Numbered from the stretch's first letter, positions 28,477-38,360 are shown. The stretch: 64,000 bases of DNA from Sediminibacterium soli (GCF_009939225.1 NZ_JAACJR010000003.1:613858-677857), one strand, 5' to 3'. A program made the numbers and translations. Notes: generated from the sequence alone by a model not told the origin.

Positions 28477-28626
28477 CGGGCTGCGGCTCAAAGCGGGTAT
28501 CGCAGAAAGGAAGAATTCGCCGCTCATCAGGACTATCCGGCTTTCAAAAGGAAAACTTCGTATTTTAACACACCCTCCTGTGCTCCTGTCATATTTTAAT
28601 TACCTTAACCGCTCTAAAAAACGACT

Positions 28627-31566
28627 ATGAAACTGATGAGATTCCTGTTCATCGCGCTCTTTGCCATGAGCGTGATTTGTGCCGATGCACAAAAAAAGTA
28701 TGAATGGAAACAGGCCAGTTCGGCCGGGTACACATACAAATATGTGTCGAACGACCCTACCAGCGCCCGTTTCTATACGCTGAAGAACGGTCTGACCGTT
28801 ATCCTTTCCCCTAATAAAAAAGAACCCCGCATAGCGGTACGCATACCGGTAAGGGCGGGCAGCAATACCGATCCGGCGGATCATACCGGCCTGGCGCATT
28901 ACCTGGAGCACCTGCTGTTCAAGGGTACCGATAAATTCGGTACGCAGGACTTTGCAAAGGAGAAACCGCTGCTGGATAAGATCGATGCGCTGTATGAACA
29001 GTACAACTCAACCAAAGACGAAGCCAAACGGAAGGAAATATATAAGGAGATCGACAAAACATCGGGCGAAGCATCCAAATTCTCGATCGCCAACGAATAC
29101 GATAACCTGATGGCGGCCATGGGTTCTCAGGGCACCAATGCGCATACCTGGGTGGAGGAAACGGTATATGAAGAAGATATTCCGTCCAATGCTGTCGACA
29201 AATTCCTTGCCGTTCAGGCAGAGCGTTTCCGCAACCCCATCTTCCGCATATTCCATACGGAACTGGAAGCGGTGTACGAAGAAAAGAACCGTACGCTGGA
29301 TGAAGACAACTGGAAATTGCAGGAAGCTTCGCATTATTACCTGTTCCCCACCAGCAACTACGGACAGCAGAGTACGATAGGAACCATCGAACACCTGAAA
29401 AACCCTTCACTGAAAGCGATCAGGGATTACTATTACAAATATTATGTGCCCAACAATATGGCCATCGTTATGTCGGGTGATTTTGATCCTGATATGCTGA
29501 TCAAAAAGATCGACGCCAGTTTCGCGTACATGAAATCCAAAACGGTGCAGGAATATAATCCTGCGGCAGAAAAGCCAATAGTCAGCCCCATTGTAAAAGA
29601 TATCTACGGCCCCAGCGCGGAAAGACTGCAGTTATGCTACCGGGTGGGTGCGGCGGATTCTAAAGAGGCGCTGCTGGTAACGCTGGTATCCAGCATTCTC
29701 TCTAACGGCAAAGCGGGTTTGCTTGATCTGAATCTGAACAAGCAACAGAAAGTGCTGAGCGCGGGCGCCGGAAAAAGACAGTACAAAGACTACGGCGTGT
29801 TTGTCATCAACGCATCACCCAAACAGGGTCAAACGCTCGAAGAGGCAAAAGACCTGCTGATGGGACAGATCGCCATCCTGAAAAGCGGCAATTTTGATGA
29901 ATCGCTGATTAAGGCGATCGTTGCCAATTACAAACTGTCTGAAATGCAGGCGCTGGAAAACAGCGGTACCAGGGTGGATGCCATCACCGACAGTTATATC
30001 AAAAACAAAGGCACCAAATGGAACGACGATGTGGCCGAGCTGGATGAGATGAGCAGGATCACCAAGCAGGAAGTGGTTGCCTTCGCCAATAAATTCTTTG
30101 GCGACAATTATGTGCTATTGTATAAAAGAAAAGGCGAAGACAAGAACATCGTAAAAGTGGACAAACCGTCCATTACGCCTGTGGAAACCAACGCAGGCAA
30201 ACAATCGGTGTTCCTGAAATCGGTCAATGATATGCCGCTGACGCCGATGAAACCGGTTTGGCTGGATTACAGCAAAGATTTTCAGCGGGCAAAATCCGGC
30301 AATGCCGAAGTGATGTATGTACAGAACATACAGAATGCGCTGTTCCGTCTGTATTATAATTACGATATGGGTTCTTACAACAACAAATACCTGCCGCTTG
30401 CCTTGCAGTACCTGCAGTTCCTCGGAACCGATAAATATTCTGCGGAAGATATCACCAAGCAGTTCTATGGTCTTGCCTGCAGTTTCAGCGCCAATGCGGG
30501 AACCGAAACCATGAACCTTACCGTCAGCGGCCTGCAGGAGAATTTTACCAAAGCGGTTTCCCTTTTCGAAGACCTGCTGCGCAATTGCAAGACCGATGAA
30601 ACCGCATTGGAAGGATTGAAAAACCGTCTTGCCCGTTCACGCGCCAATAACAAGCTGAACAAGAACGCGATCATGAGCGCGCTGAGAACCTATGGCACCT
30701 ACGGCGCCAAAAATCCGTTTAACTACACACTTAGCGACGAAGAGCTGAAGAACCTGAAAGCAGAAGACCTGGTAGGTATACTGCATTCGCTGCCATCTTA
30801 CCAGCATCGGGTTATTTATTACGGACCCACATCGCTGACTACATTCACCACTTCTCTGCAGGCATTGCACAAACAGCCGGCATCCTGGACGGCCACGCCT
30901 GCCGCTGTTAAATTTGATCGTACCGTACAAACCGCCAACCAGGTATTGTTTGCTGATTATAAAATGGTGCAGTCCGAGATATACTGGGTAAGAAACCTGG
31001 ATCAGTACAACCCGGGCAAAGAAGCGGTAGTGTCTTTGTTCAACAACTATTTCGGAGCGGGCTCTATGGGCTCGGTTGTGTTTCAGACCATCCGTGAATC
31101 CAAGGCGCTGGCCTATTCCACTTTTGCGATATTGCAGACGCCCGCCAAGAAAGAGGATAACTTCGGGTTCATTGGTTATGTAGGCTGCCAGGCGGACAAG
31201 TTTCACCAGGCAATACCGGCGATGAATGAGTTACTCACCGATCTGCCCGAGGCGGAAAAAACATTCGACAACGCCAAGAAAAGTCTGTTGAAAGATTATG
31301 AAACAGAGCGTATCACCAAAGACGATATCGTATTCAATTTCCTGGCCAACCGCCGCAAAGGGGTGGACCACGATATCCTTAAAGACATTTATGCAAAAGC
31401 AGGCGGGTTAACTTTTGCAGACATCAAGAAACTGCATAACGAAGATCTGTCCAAAAAGCCCTACGTGTATTGCGTGGTTGCGTCCGAACAGAACCTGACC
31501 ATGGATGATATGAAAAAGTACGGAGATGTGAAGAAGGTATCGCTGGAGGCATTGTTTGGTTATTAG
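28627..31566 (+). CDS. Secreted M16 (pitrilysin/insulinase) metallopeptidase
   Basis: A 979-residue exported zinc peptidase. Residues 1-22 are a signal peptide (ending ICADAQ). The inverted zinc motif HxxEH is HYLEH at residues 91-95 (His91, Glu94, His95), with the distal Glu in the downstream segment WVEETVYEEDIP. A second, inactive M16 module with the R/Y pair region (IRESKALAYSTFAIL) occupies the C-terminal third, giving the usual four-lobed clam-shell in one chain. The family degrades peptides inside its chamber. Probably periplasmic. A hairpin terminator follows at 31592-31634. Confidence 0.93.
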   Translation: MKLMRFLFIALFAMSVICADAQKKYEWKQASSAGYTYKYVSNDPTSARFYTLKNGLTVILSPNKKEPRIAVRIPVRAGSNTDPADHTGLAHYLEHLLFKGTDKFGTQDFAKEKPLLDKIDALYEQYNSTKDEAKRKEIYKEIDKTSGEASKFSIANEYDNLMAAMGSQGTNAHTWVEETVYEEDIPSNAVDKFLAVQAERFRNPIFRIFHTELEAVYEEKNRTLDEDNWKLQEASHYYLFPTSNYGQQSTIGTIEHLKNPSLKAIRDYYYKYYVPNNMAIVMSGDFDPDMLIKKIDASFAYMKSKTVQEYNPAAEKPIVSPIVKDIYGPSAERLQLCYRVGAADSKEALLVTLVSSILSNGKAGLLDLNLNKQQKVLSAGAGKRQYKDYGVFVINASPKQGQTLEEAKDLLMGQIAILKSGNFDESLIKAIVANYKLSEMQALENSGTRVDAITDSYIKNKGTKWNDDVAELDEMSRITKQEVVAFANKFFGDNYVLLYKRKGEDKNIVKVDKPSITPVETNAGKQSVFLKSVNDMPLTPMKPVWLDYSKDFQRAKSGNAEVMYVQNIQNALFRLYYNYDMGSYNNKYLPLALQYLQFLGTDKYSAEDITKQFYGLACSFSANAGTETMNLTVSGLQENFTKAVSLFEDLLRNCKTDETALEGLKNRLARSRANNKLNKNAIMSALRTYGTYGAKNPFNYTLSDEELKNLKAEDLVGILHSLPSYQHRVIYYGPTSLTTFTTSLQALHKQPASWTATPAAVKFDRTVQTANQVLFADYKMVQSEIYWVRNLDQYNPGKEAVVSLFNNYFGAGSMGSVVFQTIRESKALAYSTFAILQTPAKKEDNFGFIGYVGCQADKFHQAIPAMNELLTDLPEAEKTFDNAKKSLLKDYETERITKDDIVFNFLANRRKGVDHDILKDIYAKAGGLTFADIKKLHNEDLSKKPYVYCVVASEQNLTMDDMKKYGDVKKVSLEALFGY

Positions 31567-31591
31567 TGCCAGCAAACGGGGATCGCGTACT

Positions 31592-31634
31592 AAATCAGAA
31601 CGTCACTTCAAAGACTGAAGTGGCGTTCTGATTT
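31592..31634 (+). terminator. Hairpin terminator of the M16 gene
   Basis: 19-bp arms (31592-31610 and 31616-31634; core CACTTCA/TGAAGTG) with one T-G wobble and a 5-nt loop, ending in a T run. Located 26 nt after the M16 stop. Confidence 0.88.
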
Positions 31635-31830
31635 TAAGAGGTGTTATCAAGAACATGGCCGGACTAATTCGAAAAATGTCAGAAGGCGGTATTTATAATT
31701 GACATATCCTTCGTTTAAGTTAGGGCGGTCGTTGGCAGATGGTTGTCATAGATACAAACGTTTGCGCAATTTTGACAGGGTCGAAGCCGTATTTACATGC
31801 AGTCGCTATCTTTAATCACAATCAGATACC
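31635..31830 (+). other. Intergenic region upstream of the alkaline-phosphatase-like gene
   Basis: About 196 bp without an ORF of note. A near match to the -7 element (TATCTTTA) occurs around 31808, 15 nt before the next ATG. I see no riboswitch or clear operator. Confidence 0.4.
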
Positions 31831-32910
31831 ATGAAAGAAAAAATACTGGGTTTGCTGCTGCTGATTTCGGCAGCCACATCCGCTCAGAAAGCAGAGAATG
31901 TGATCATCATCACAACCGATGGATTTCGCTGGCAGGAATTGTTTGGCGGAATGGATAAGGAGATCGCAGACAATAAACGATTTCACGAGGGCGACAGCGC
32001 CGCTATTTTTTCACGGTACTGGGCAGCAGATCCCGGGGAGCGCCGGAAAAAATTATTGCCTTTTTTCTGGAATACCATCGCACAGCATGGCCGTATCTAT
32101 GGCAACAGAGAATACGGCAACGAAGTGAACGTTTCCAATCCTTACTGGTTTTCTTACCCTGGTTACAGCGAGATCATGTGCGGTTATGCGGATACCGCCA
32201 TTAACTCGAACGATTATAAACCCAATCCCAATACCACATTGCCTGAGTTTCTGAACAGGCAGCCGGCGTATAAGCACAAAGTGGCAGCGTTTACCGCCTG
32301 GGAGGCGTTTAACCGCATACTGAATGAACAAAGAAGCGGCATACCCGTAGTGGCAGCCTACGATCATTCGGGCGGGGCCAACCCGACAGCCAACGAAAAA
32401 CTGATCAATGCCATGTTGGACGATTCCTATAAAAAATGGGGTGGTGAGTGTTTTGATGTATTTACGCATTATGCGGCGATGGAATACCTGCAGACCAAAA
32501 AGCCGAAACTGCTGTATATCTCTTACGGTGAAACCGATGAATGGGCGCATGCAGGTGCGTACCGCTCCTACCTCGATGCTGCCCACCAGTTTGATGCATG
32601 GATTAAACAGATATGGGATTTTGTGCAATCAGACCCGCAATACCGGAACAAAACCACCCTGTTCATTACCACGGATCATGGCAGGGGAGATGTACAGAAG
32701 GAAAAATGGACCAGTCATGGCGCATCGGTTGAAGGTGCCAACCAGATCTGGTTTGCGGTAATGGGACCCAATACCCCTGCCGGCGGCGAGATAAAAGAAA
32801 AAGGGCTGTACTATCAAAAACAGTTCGCGCAAACCATAGCAAAACTATTGGGCACAACGTACAAAGCTTCCCATCCCGTGGCGGAAGCGATCGGGGAGTT
32901 GGTGAGGTAA
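31831..32910 (+). CDS. Secreted alkaline phosphatase superfamily enzyme
   Basis: A 359-residue exported hydrolase of the alkaline phosphatase/sulfatase/phosphodiesterase superfamily. Residues 1-18 form a signal peptide. Metal ligands can be read as VIIITTDGFRW (Asp30), ETDEWAHAG (Asp and His), TLFITTDHGRGD (Asp, His) and WTSHGA (His). The segment FSYPGYSEIMCG carries a Ser in the nucleophile region. The SYPGYSE form groups with uncharacterised Bacteroidota members annotated only as 'alkaline phosphatase family', so phosphomonoesterase, diesterase or phosphonate activity are all possible. Convergent with an enoyl-CoA hydratase gene across a large inverted repeat. Confidence 0.85.
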   Translation: MKEKILGLLLLISAATSAQKAENVIIITTDGFRWQELFGGMDKEIADNKRFHEGDSAAIFSRYWAADPGERRKKLLPFFWNTIAQHGRIYGNREYGNEVNVSNPYWFSYPGYSEIMCGYADTAINSNDYKPNPNTTLPEFLNRQPAYKHKVAAFTAWEAFNRILNEQRSGIPVVAAYDHSGGANPTANEKLINAMLDDSYKKWGGECFDVFTHYAAMEYLQTKKPKLLYISYGETDEWAHAGAYRSYLDAAHQFDAWIKQIWDFVQSDPQYRNKTTLFITTDHGRGDVQKEKWTSHGASVEGANQIWFAVMGPNTPAGGEIKEKGLYYQKQFAQTIAKLLGTTYKASHPVAEAIGELVR

Positions 32911-32914
32911 GTGT

Positions 32915-33027
32915 GTGGATTCCGGATTAGTGGACGATGGATTATCGGATTATTTATGGAGGGATTCGATGAATCCGATAATCCATCGTCCACTAATCCG
33001 CTGATCCATCATCCGCTAATCCATCAT
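32915..33027. repeat. 29-bp perfect inverted repeat inside a GGATTA(G/T) word array
   Basis: Arms 32923-32951 and 32972-33000 are perfectly complementary over 29 bp with a 20-nt loop. Downstream, the words ATCCATCATCC and GCTAATCC continue to about 33027, right up to the stop of the convergent gene. It likely serves as a bidirectional terminator, but it is far longer than needed. Confidence 0.9.
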
Positions 33028-33029
33028 CC

Positions 33030-33806
33030 TCACTCACCCCTGAACACGGCTTTTCTTTTTTCCAGGAATGCCGTGGTGCCTTCTTTCCTGTCGGCGGTGC
33101 CGAAGCATGCTCCGAAAGCGTGTACCTCTGTTTCATAACCATTCTTTGTTTCATCGAATACCGCGTTGGCGGCTTCTATGCATTTGCCTACGGCAATGGG
33201 TGCTTTGCCGTTGATCGTATCGAGGATGCCGATGGCTTTCGGCAGTAATTCTTCTGCGGTAACCACATGGTTTACCAGGCCATATTGCAGGGCAGTGGCC
33301 GCATCGATCATAGCCGCGCTCATCAGCAGTTCCATGGCCCGTCCTTTGCCCACCAGTTGTACCAGTCTCTGCGTACCGCCATAGCCGGGGATCAGTCCAA
33401 GGTTCACTTCCGGCTGGCCAAACCTGGCGTTATCGGATGCAATGCGGAAATGGCAGCTCATGGCCAGTTCGCATCCGCCGCCCAGGGCAAAACCATTTAC
33501 GCAGGCCACTATCGGTTTGGGCGACCGCTCGATACGGAAAAAAGTATCCTGTCCGTTGCGCGCCAGATCCATCGCCTGCTCCTTGTCCAGATCGCCGAAC
33601 TCGGCGATGTCCGCACCGGCCACAAAAGATTTTGGACCCGCTCCGGTGATGATGACGGATTTGATAGCAGCATTCCGGTACACTTCGTCCAGTGCGGCAT
33701 TGAGATCCGCAAACACCTGTTTGTTGAGTGCATTGAGTTTATCGGGCCGGTTGATGGTTATGGTGAATATTCCTTTTTCCAGAGACGTAAGCAGGGTTGT
33801 ATACAT
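33030..33806 (-). CDS. Enoyl-CoA hydratase/isomerase (crotonase family)
   Basis: A 258-residue crotonase-fold protein starting at ATG 33806; an in-frame ATG at 33947 would run through the promoter and the neighbouring gene start, so it is rejected. The oxyanion-hole and CoA segments are SFVAGADIAEF and NGFALGGGCELAMSCHFRIA; catalytic glutamates are in GGGCELA and FGQPEVNLGLIPG, as in true hydratases. It probably hydrates short-chain 2-enoyl-CoA in fatty- or amino-acid breakdown. A minus-strand TATCTTTG promoter lies 16 nt upstream of the ATG. Confidence 0.92.
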   Translation of the reverse strand: MYTTLLTSLEKGIFTITINRPDKLNALNKQVFADLNAALDEVYRNAAIKSVIITGAGPKSFVAGADIAEFGDLDKEQAMDLARNGQDTFFRIERSPKPIVACVNGFALGGGCELAMSCHFRIASDNARFGQPEVNLGLIPGYGGTQRLVQLVGKGRAMELLMSAAMIDAATALQYGLVNHVVTAEELLPKAIGILDTINGKAPIAVGKCIEAANAVFDETKNGYETEVHAFGACFGTADRKEGTTAFLEKRKAVFRGE

Positions 33807-33822
33807 GGCAGATCGTTTGGTG

Positions 33823-33830
33823 CAAAGATA
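33823..33830 (-). promoter_or_regulatory. -7 promoter element of the enoyl-CoA hydratase gene
   Basis: Minus-strand TATCTTTG, 16 nt before the chosen start codon at 33806, supporting that start. Confidence 0.5.
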
Positions 33831-33869
33831 ATAACAGGTGCCTGTATTGGTATTTTGTATCTTGAGAGT

Positions 33870-34469
33870 ATGAATTACCTCGGTGTTATCATCTATACGG
33901 GTATTTTTGTATTCGCCATCGCCGGTGCATTCAAAGCCCGTACCCACCAGATGGATATTTTTGGCGGTGCGGTGATCGCATTTACCAGTGCATACGGTGG
34001 GGGTACCATCCGCGACCTGCTGATCGGCGCGCCGATCAACTGGATGAACGATTACCTCGCCCTGGCGCTGGTGATCGGCGCGGTGATCATCGTTTCTTTT
34101 TTCAAAGCCAATCCCCTCCGTTTCCGCCGCATCATTTTTTATACCGACGCCATCGGTCTGGGTATGTTCACAGCTGCAGGTATCGACCGCAGTTATGCAT
34201 TCGGATTAAACGATGGTTTTGCCGTGGTAATGGGTGTGATCACCGCCTCTTTTGGCGGACTGGTGGCCGATGTACTTTGCAGGGAAATACCCGGTCTGTT
34301 GAAAAAAGGCGAGCTCTATGCCACCGCCAGTACGGTAGGCGGTATACTGTATGTGATACTCGATCATTATGATGTTGCACACAATCCCAACCTCATCATC
34401 TGCGTTCTGGTCGTAATGTCCATACGCATTTTCTCCAACAGGAAAAAGATCTACCTGCCTGAGGTTTGA
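33870..34469 (+). CDS. TRIC-type / UPF0126 cation channel family protein
   Basis: A 199-residue polytopic membrane protein with about seven helices formed by two related halves. Repeat signatures are AYGGGTIRDLLIG in the first half and ASFGGLVADVLCREIPG in the second, as in prokaryotic trimeric intracellular cation (TRIC) channels, formerly UPF0126. The ATG at 33870 is chosen because the protein begins directly with helix 1 (MNYLGVIIYTGIFVFAIAGA); the longer upstream frame is antisense to the enoyl-CoA hydratase. Such proteins conduct K+ and other monovalent cations (family knowledge). Confidence 0.9.
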   Translation: MNYLGVIIYTGIFVFAIAGAFKARTHQMDIFGGAVIAFTSAYGGGTIRDLLIGAPINWMNDYLALALVIGAVIIVSFFKANPLRFRRIIFYTDAIGLGMFTAAGIDRSYAFGLNDGFAVVMGVITASFGGLVADVLCREIPGLLKKGELYATASTVGGILYVILDHYDVAHNPNLIICVLVVMSIRIFSNRKKIYLPEV

Positions 34470-34482
34470 GAGGGATGGGAGG

Positions 34483-34629
34483 ATTAGCGGATTCCCGATT
34501 CGTGGATTCCCGATTCGTGGATTCACGGATTATCTCTGTTTCACATACGAATAATGCGTTAATGCGTAATCCGCCATAATCCGTTAATCCGGAATCCACT
34601 AATCCGCGAATTCCGAATCCGCATTCCGC
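34483..34629. repeat. Word array GGATTC/GAATCC between convergent genes
   Basis: The plus strand reads repeated GGATTCCCGATTCGT units at 34488-34530, then after a short spacer the complementary words AATCCG, AATCCAC and GAATCCGCA to 34629. The halves are only imperfect inverted copies. It fills the whole gap between the TRIC gene and the convergent B12-binding gene. Confidence 0.8.
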
Positions 34630-34631
34630 AT

Positions 34632-35045
34632 TCAAAAACTTCGATGATCCGCTACCCAGGCGGAGATATAGGAGGCCACTTCGCTGGTGGGGGTGCCGGG
34701 CGCAAAGAGTTTGCCCACGCCGAGTTCGTGCAATGATCGCATATCTTCTTCGGGAATAATGCCGCCGCCGGTCAGCAGCACATCGTGCATACCCTTTTCT
34801 TTCAGCAGCGCCATCACTTTGGGGAACACCGTCATATGCGCGCCGCTGAGAATACTGATGCCGATGGCGTCAACATCTTCCTGCAGGGCTGCATTGACAA
34901 CCATTTCAGGGGTCTGGCGCAGACCGGTATAGATCACTTCCATCCCTGCATCGCGCAAAGCGGTGGCGATCACTTTTGCGCCGCGGTCATGGCCATCCAG
35001 CCCCACCTTGGCAACCAGTACACGAACGGGTCTTTTCATATCCAT
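34632..35045 (-). CDS. Cobalamin-binding subunit/domain of methylmalonyl-CoA mutase type
   Basis: A 137-residue protein equal to the C-terminal B12-binding domain of acyl-CoA mutases. The base-off/His-on motif DxHxxG is DGHDRG (Asp17, His19, Gly22); SILSGAHMT and [12 protein letters not shown] complete the cobalamin pocket. It would partner a separate large mutase subunit carrying the TIM barrel, which is not in this window. Comparable split mutases include methylmalonyl-CoA, isobutyryl-CoA and 2-hydroxyisobutyryl-CoA mutases, so the carbon skeleton rearranged cannot be named. The GT39 gene follows 50 bp downstream on the same strand with no functional link visible. Confidence 0.87.
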   Translation of the reverse strand: MDMKRPVRVLVAKVGLDGHDRGAKVIATALRDAGMEVIYTGLRQTPEMVVNAALQEDVDAIGISILSGAHMTVFPKVMALLKEKGMHDVLLTGGGIIPEEDMRSLHELGVGKLFAPGTPTSEVASYISAWVADHRSF

Positions 35046-35095
35046 GCAATCAGGCTGTAAAAATAACGGAAATACGATTCCGAAAAGACCCGCCG

Positions 35096-36667
35096 TTACC
35101 GCAGACCAAACCGTTTTTTGTCGCGAAGTATGTTTTGCTCCGCAATGATCTTTACCGAATCATCGGGCTGGCTGTAAAGAACGATCTTACATCGGTATTC
35201 TCTTGCAAACGGGTTCGTCACCGAATCGAGTACCTCCCGTTTCTTCCAGTGCTGAAAAAAAGCATCGTCTGCATCGGGCAGTTCCTGGGTAACAAACAGG
35301 AAATGGGTGTAGTTGAACCGGTCCGGCATCCAGCATACATAGCTGGCGTTATCGCTGTATATCTCTGGCAGGCCCAGTTTCTTTCCATAAAACCCAAGTG
35401 CACCGGCCTCACCGTAATTGTCTCCGTAGACCATGGTTGTTGGTTTTACAGAATCGGGCAGTGTTTGGTAAATGCGTGCGGTTTTCGCGGCCATTTCCTT
35501 CCACCCAAGCATATCGGCAAAATCCTGCGGCAGGGAATGTTCTTTTTGGTCCTCCCATCTCAGCGCACCCGATCTGCCTATGGCAGAACGCGGGTACAGG
35601 ACTGCCAGTTTTGCGGGCGACTGGTAAGGCAGTATCACCGGCAGGATGGCGTAAGTGATCGCCACCATGATTACGGGCAGTATCCATTTGAACCAGGAGC
35701 CATATTTTTCCCGGGCCCATGATGCAAACCATACGCCGCCAAATGCCATCAGCGTAGGGTAGATGGCAGCGGCATAATATCCCTTTCCGTTAAAAAACAA
35801 CAGCAGCGACAGGATACCGATATAAATAATGCCGATAATGATATAGTCCCGGCCTTTTGGATGTAGGATGGTATAGCCCAGTCCGCCAAGCCAGATGACC
35901 AGTGCGGGAAATGCGATCAGTAACTGGTTTACCAGGAATTCCGCACGGCTGTTGTACTGCAGCTGCTGGCGCGTTAGCAGGTCCATATGGTGCAGTACCG
36001 GGAAATGATGTGTATACTGCCAGACAAGATTGGGCAGACAGATCAGCAGCCCGAGCAGCATGGCGAAATAGAAATGTTGGTTGACCAACCATTTTCTTTT
36101 GCGCGTAAGCACTACAGCAGCAAAGAATGAGATCATATAGAACGCTATCGAATATTTACCGAGTATGCCCAGGCCAAAACAGATGCCAAGCCAGTACAGG
36201 TATTTGCTTTTGTCTGTTTGTATCCAGCAGATGATCAGGTAGCTGGCCCAGGTCCAGAAAAGCACATCGAGAAAATTGGGCTGGAACAGGATATGCATAC
36301 GCAGGAACCCCGAGCAGAGAAAAGCCAGGCAGGCCATGAACACCGCTGTGGTATTACCATTGAGTTGTAAAACGATCAGGCCAACCAGTGTCACTGTCAA
36401 TGCGCCGGTAATACCACCCCACATATATACGGTGGCAACCGAGCCGCCCAGCAGCTTGCTGATGAATCCGAGGAAGGCCAGCAGCGGAGGCATTTCAATA
36501 TAACCCCAGGCCGGGTGATCGGCATCGGCGAGGTAAAGAAACTCATCCCGGTGCAGTTCAAAATCGGGATGGATCAGAACAAAGGGAACCAATAGTTTGA
36601 TCAGCGCGAATAAGGCGATGGTGTATTTCGCGGCAGCCGTTGGTTTCATGCTGGTGATTTCTGACAA
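35096..36667 (-). CDS. Family 39-type glycosyltransferase (ArnT/PMT-like membrane protein)
   Basis: A 523-residue integral membrane protein with 10 or more transmembrane segments and a C-terminal soluble part of about 150 residues. The first extracytoplasmic loop has [24 protein letters not shown] followed by EMPPLLAF, the acidic (RDE) site that marks GT39/ArnT-like enzymes using polyprenyl-phosphate sugars. The transferred sugar and acceptor are unknown. It lies downstream of gltX on the same strand (76-bp gap); no glycan-gene context surrounds it. Confidence 0.88.
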   Translation of the reverse strand: MSEITSMKPTAAAKYTIALFALIKLLVPFVLIHPDFELHRDEFLYLADADHPAWGYIEMPPLLAFLGFISKLLGGSVATVYMWGGITGALTVTLVGLIVLQLNGNTTAVFMACLAFLCSGFLRMHILFQPNFLDVLFWTWASYLIICWIQTDKSKYLYWLGICFGLGILGKYSIAFYMISFFAAVVLTRKRKWLVNQHFYFAMLLGLLICLPNLVWQYTHHFPVLHHMDLLTRQQLQYNSRAEFLVNQLLIAFPALVIWLGGLGYTILHPKGRDYIIIGIIYIGILSLLLFFNGKGYYAAAIYPTLMAFGGVWFASWAREKYGSWFKWILPVIMVAITYAILPVILPYQSPAKLAVLYPRSAIGRSGALRWEDQKEHSLPQDFADMLGWKEMAAKTARIYQTLPDSVKPTTMVYGDNYGEAGALGFYGKKLGLPEIYSDNASYVCWMPDRFNYTHFLFVTQELPDADDAFFQHWKKREVLDSVTNPFAREYRCKIVLYSQPDDSVKIIAEQNILRDKKRFGLR

Positions 36668-36743
36668 GATAAACAGATGTGGTCAAAAAACTCCATCCGT
36701 TGCACCTGTGGCAACCAGGGGCACTGCAAAACCTGCGGAATCT

Positions 36744-38252
36744 CTATGCCAGTAATTTCAGTGTATGCTGGATGCGATGCACGGTTTCTTCTTTGCCGAT
36801 GATGGCAGCGATATCAAAAACACCCGGACCAAATTTGCCTCCCACAAGCATGATCCTGAAGGGCAGCATCAGCTCGCCGGGTTTTAACTGGTTGGTGGCC
36901 GCCAGTTCCTTGAATTCCTTTTCAAGATCGGTGGCTTCCCATAGCGTGCTTAACTGCCAGGCACGGATCAGTTCGGTGAAGAAAAGGTTTTTGGTGCTGT
37001 CCCATTTGGGTTTGATCGCCGCACTGTCAATACTGTCCGGCGTTCTGAAAAAGAAGGATGTCTGCTGCACAAAATCGGTAAGAAAAGTGCAGCGGTCTTT
37101 TACCAGCTGCAGCACTTTTTCAAGAACTGCCTGGTCTTGTATGGTTATGCCGTTTTGCTCCAGCAGTAGTTGTACCTGTTGCCGGTAGTGGTCAACCGGT
37201 ACTTTCCGGATCCATTCATGGTTGAACCATTTGGCTTTCTCAAAATCAAATTTGGCCCCTGCCCTGTGTACCCGTTCCATCGAGAATTTCTGTACCAGTT
37301 CTTCCAGGGTAAACAGTTCACTGTCGGTGCCATCGTTCCATCCCAGTAAGGCAAGCAGGTTAACAAATGCTTCCGGCAAAAAACCGCGTTCGCGGAAACC
37401 CACGGTTGTTTCGTTGGTACGGGGATCCGTCCAGTCCATCGCAAATACAGGAAACCCGAGCCTATCTCCATCGCGTTTGCTCAGTTTGCCATTGCCATCG
37501 GGTTTGAGGATAAGCGGAAGATGCGCCCATTGCGGCATATCCGTTTCCCAGCCAAGGTATTTCCAGAGCAGCAGGTGCACCGGTGCAGAGGGCAGCCATT
37601 CTTCCCCGCGAAATGCATGGCTGATCTTCATCAGGTAATCATCCACCACAACAGCCAGGTGATAGGTAGGCATGCCATCGGCTTTCAGCAATACCTTGTC
37701 ATCGACCTGCGCGGTGTTGAACGAAACTTCTCCCCGGATCATATCGGTAAAACGCACGGTTTCCGATTCAGGCATTTTGATGCGGATCACATAAGGACCC
37801 TTCCGTTTGTCAGCCGTTTCGGCCTCGCTCAGGGTAAGCGAATTGCACATACCCGAACGGGTGGCATGGCTGTATTGAAAATTGGGAACCTGGGCTCTTT
37901 TTGTCTCCAGCTCTTCCGGTGTGTCAAACGCATAATAGGCAAAACCGTTTTTTACCAGTTGCTCGGCATACTGGCGGTAGTTTTCTTTTCTTTCGCTTTG
38001 GCGATAGGGAGCAAAAGGGCCGCCGTGTACCGGGCTTTCGTCGGGAACCAATCCGCACCAGGCAAGGGTATCGAAAATATATGCTTCGGCGCCGGGTACA
38101 AAACGATTCTGGTCGGTGTCTTCTATCCGCACAATAAAATCCCCGCCCTGCTGTTTGGCAAAAAGATAATTATACAATACCGTTCTAACCCCACCCAGGT
38201 GCAGTCCGCCCGTGGGCGAGGGCGCAAAACGCACACGTACTCTTTTGTTCAT
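36744..38252 (-). CDS. gltX: Glutamate--tRNA ligase
   Basis: Class I synthetase charging tRNA-Glu, and possibly tRNA-Gln in organisms that use the amidotransferase route (not determinable here). 502 residues. The HIGH motif is PTGGLHLGG near residue 13, the KMSKS motif is KLSKRDG. GluRS-specific segments RIEDTDQNRFVPGAEAYI and LPLILKPDGNGKLSKRDGDR are clear, and an all-helical anticodon-binding domain forms the last 170 residues. Divergent from the polysaccharide deacetylase gene across a 123-bp gap containing a 29-bp imperfect inverted repeat. Confidence 0.96.
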   Translation of the reverse strand: MNKRVRVRFAPSPTGGLHLGGVRTVLYNYLFAKQQGGDFIVRIEDTDQNRFVPGAEAYIFDTLAWCGLVPDESPVHGGPFAPYRQSERKENYRQYAEQLVKNGFAYYAFDTPEELETKRAQVPNFQYSHATRSGMCNSLTLSEAETADKRKGPYVIRIKMPESETVRFTDMIRGEVSFNTAQVDDKVLLKADGMPTYHLAVVVDDYLMKISHAFRGEEWLPSAPVHLLLWKYLGWETDMPQWAHLPLILKPDGNGKLSKRDGDRLGFPVFAMDWTDPRTNETTVGFRERGFLPEAFVNLLALLGWNDGTDSELFTLEELVQKFSMERVHRAGAKFDFEKAKWFNHEWIRKVPVDHYRQQVQLLLEQNGITIQDQAVLEKVLQLVKDRCTFLTDFVQQTSFFFRTPDSIDSAAIKPKWDSTKNLFFTELIRAWQLSTLWEATDLEKEFKELAATNQLKPGELMLPFRIMLVGGKFGPGVFDIAAIIGKEETVHRIQHTLKLLA

Positions 38253-38278
38253 GTTGCAAAGAAAAGAAATACCGGGGT

Positions 38279-38360
38279 AATATCGACTACCGGACAGGGA
38301 ACATCGAGCAGGGGAATATGGATGGCGGGGATCGATATTCCTTGTTCGATAGTCAATATT
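38279..38360. repeat. 29-bp imperfect inverted repeat in a divergent promoter region
   Basis: 38279-38307 and the complement of 38332-38360 agree at 24 of 29 positions. All five differences are transitions (C/T or G/A), so much of the pairing survives as wobble in one RNA strand or the other. Core: GACTA, CGGACA versus CGAACA, GGAA, ATCGA. Confidence 0.75.

Noticed and set aside
31701..31730. TTGACA sequence resembling a sigma-70 -35 box
   Set aside because: No matching -10 at proper spacing, and this phylum uses TTTG/TAnnTTTG promoters.
33267..33869. Long upstream extension of the TRIC gene
   Set aside because: It is antisense to the enoyl-CoA hydratase gene; the channel begins with helix 1 at 33870.
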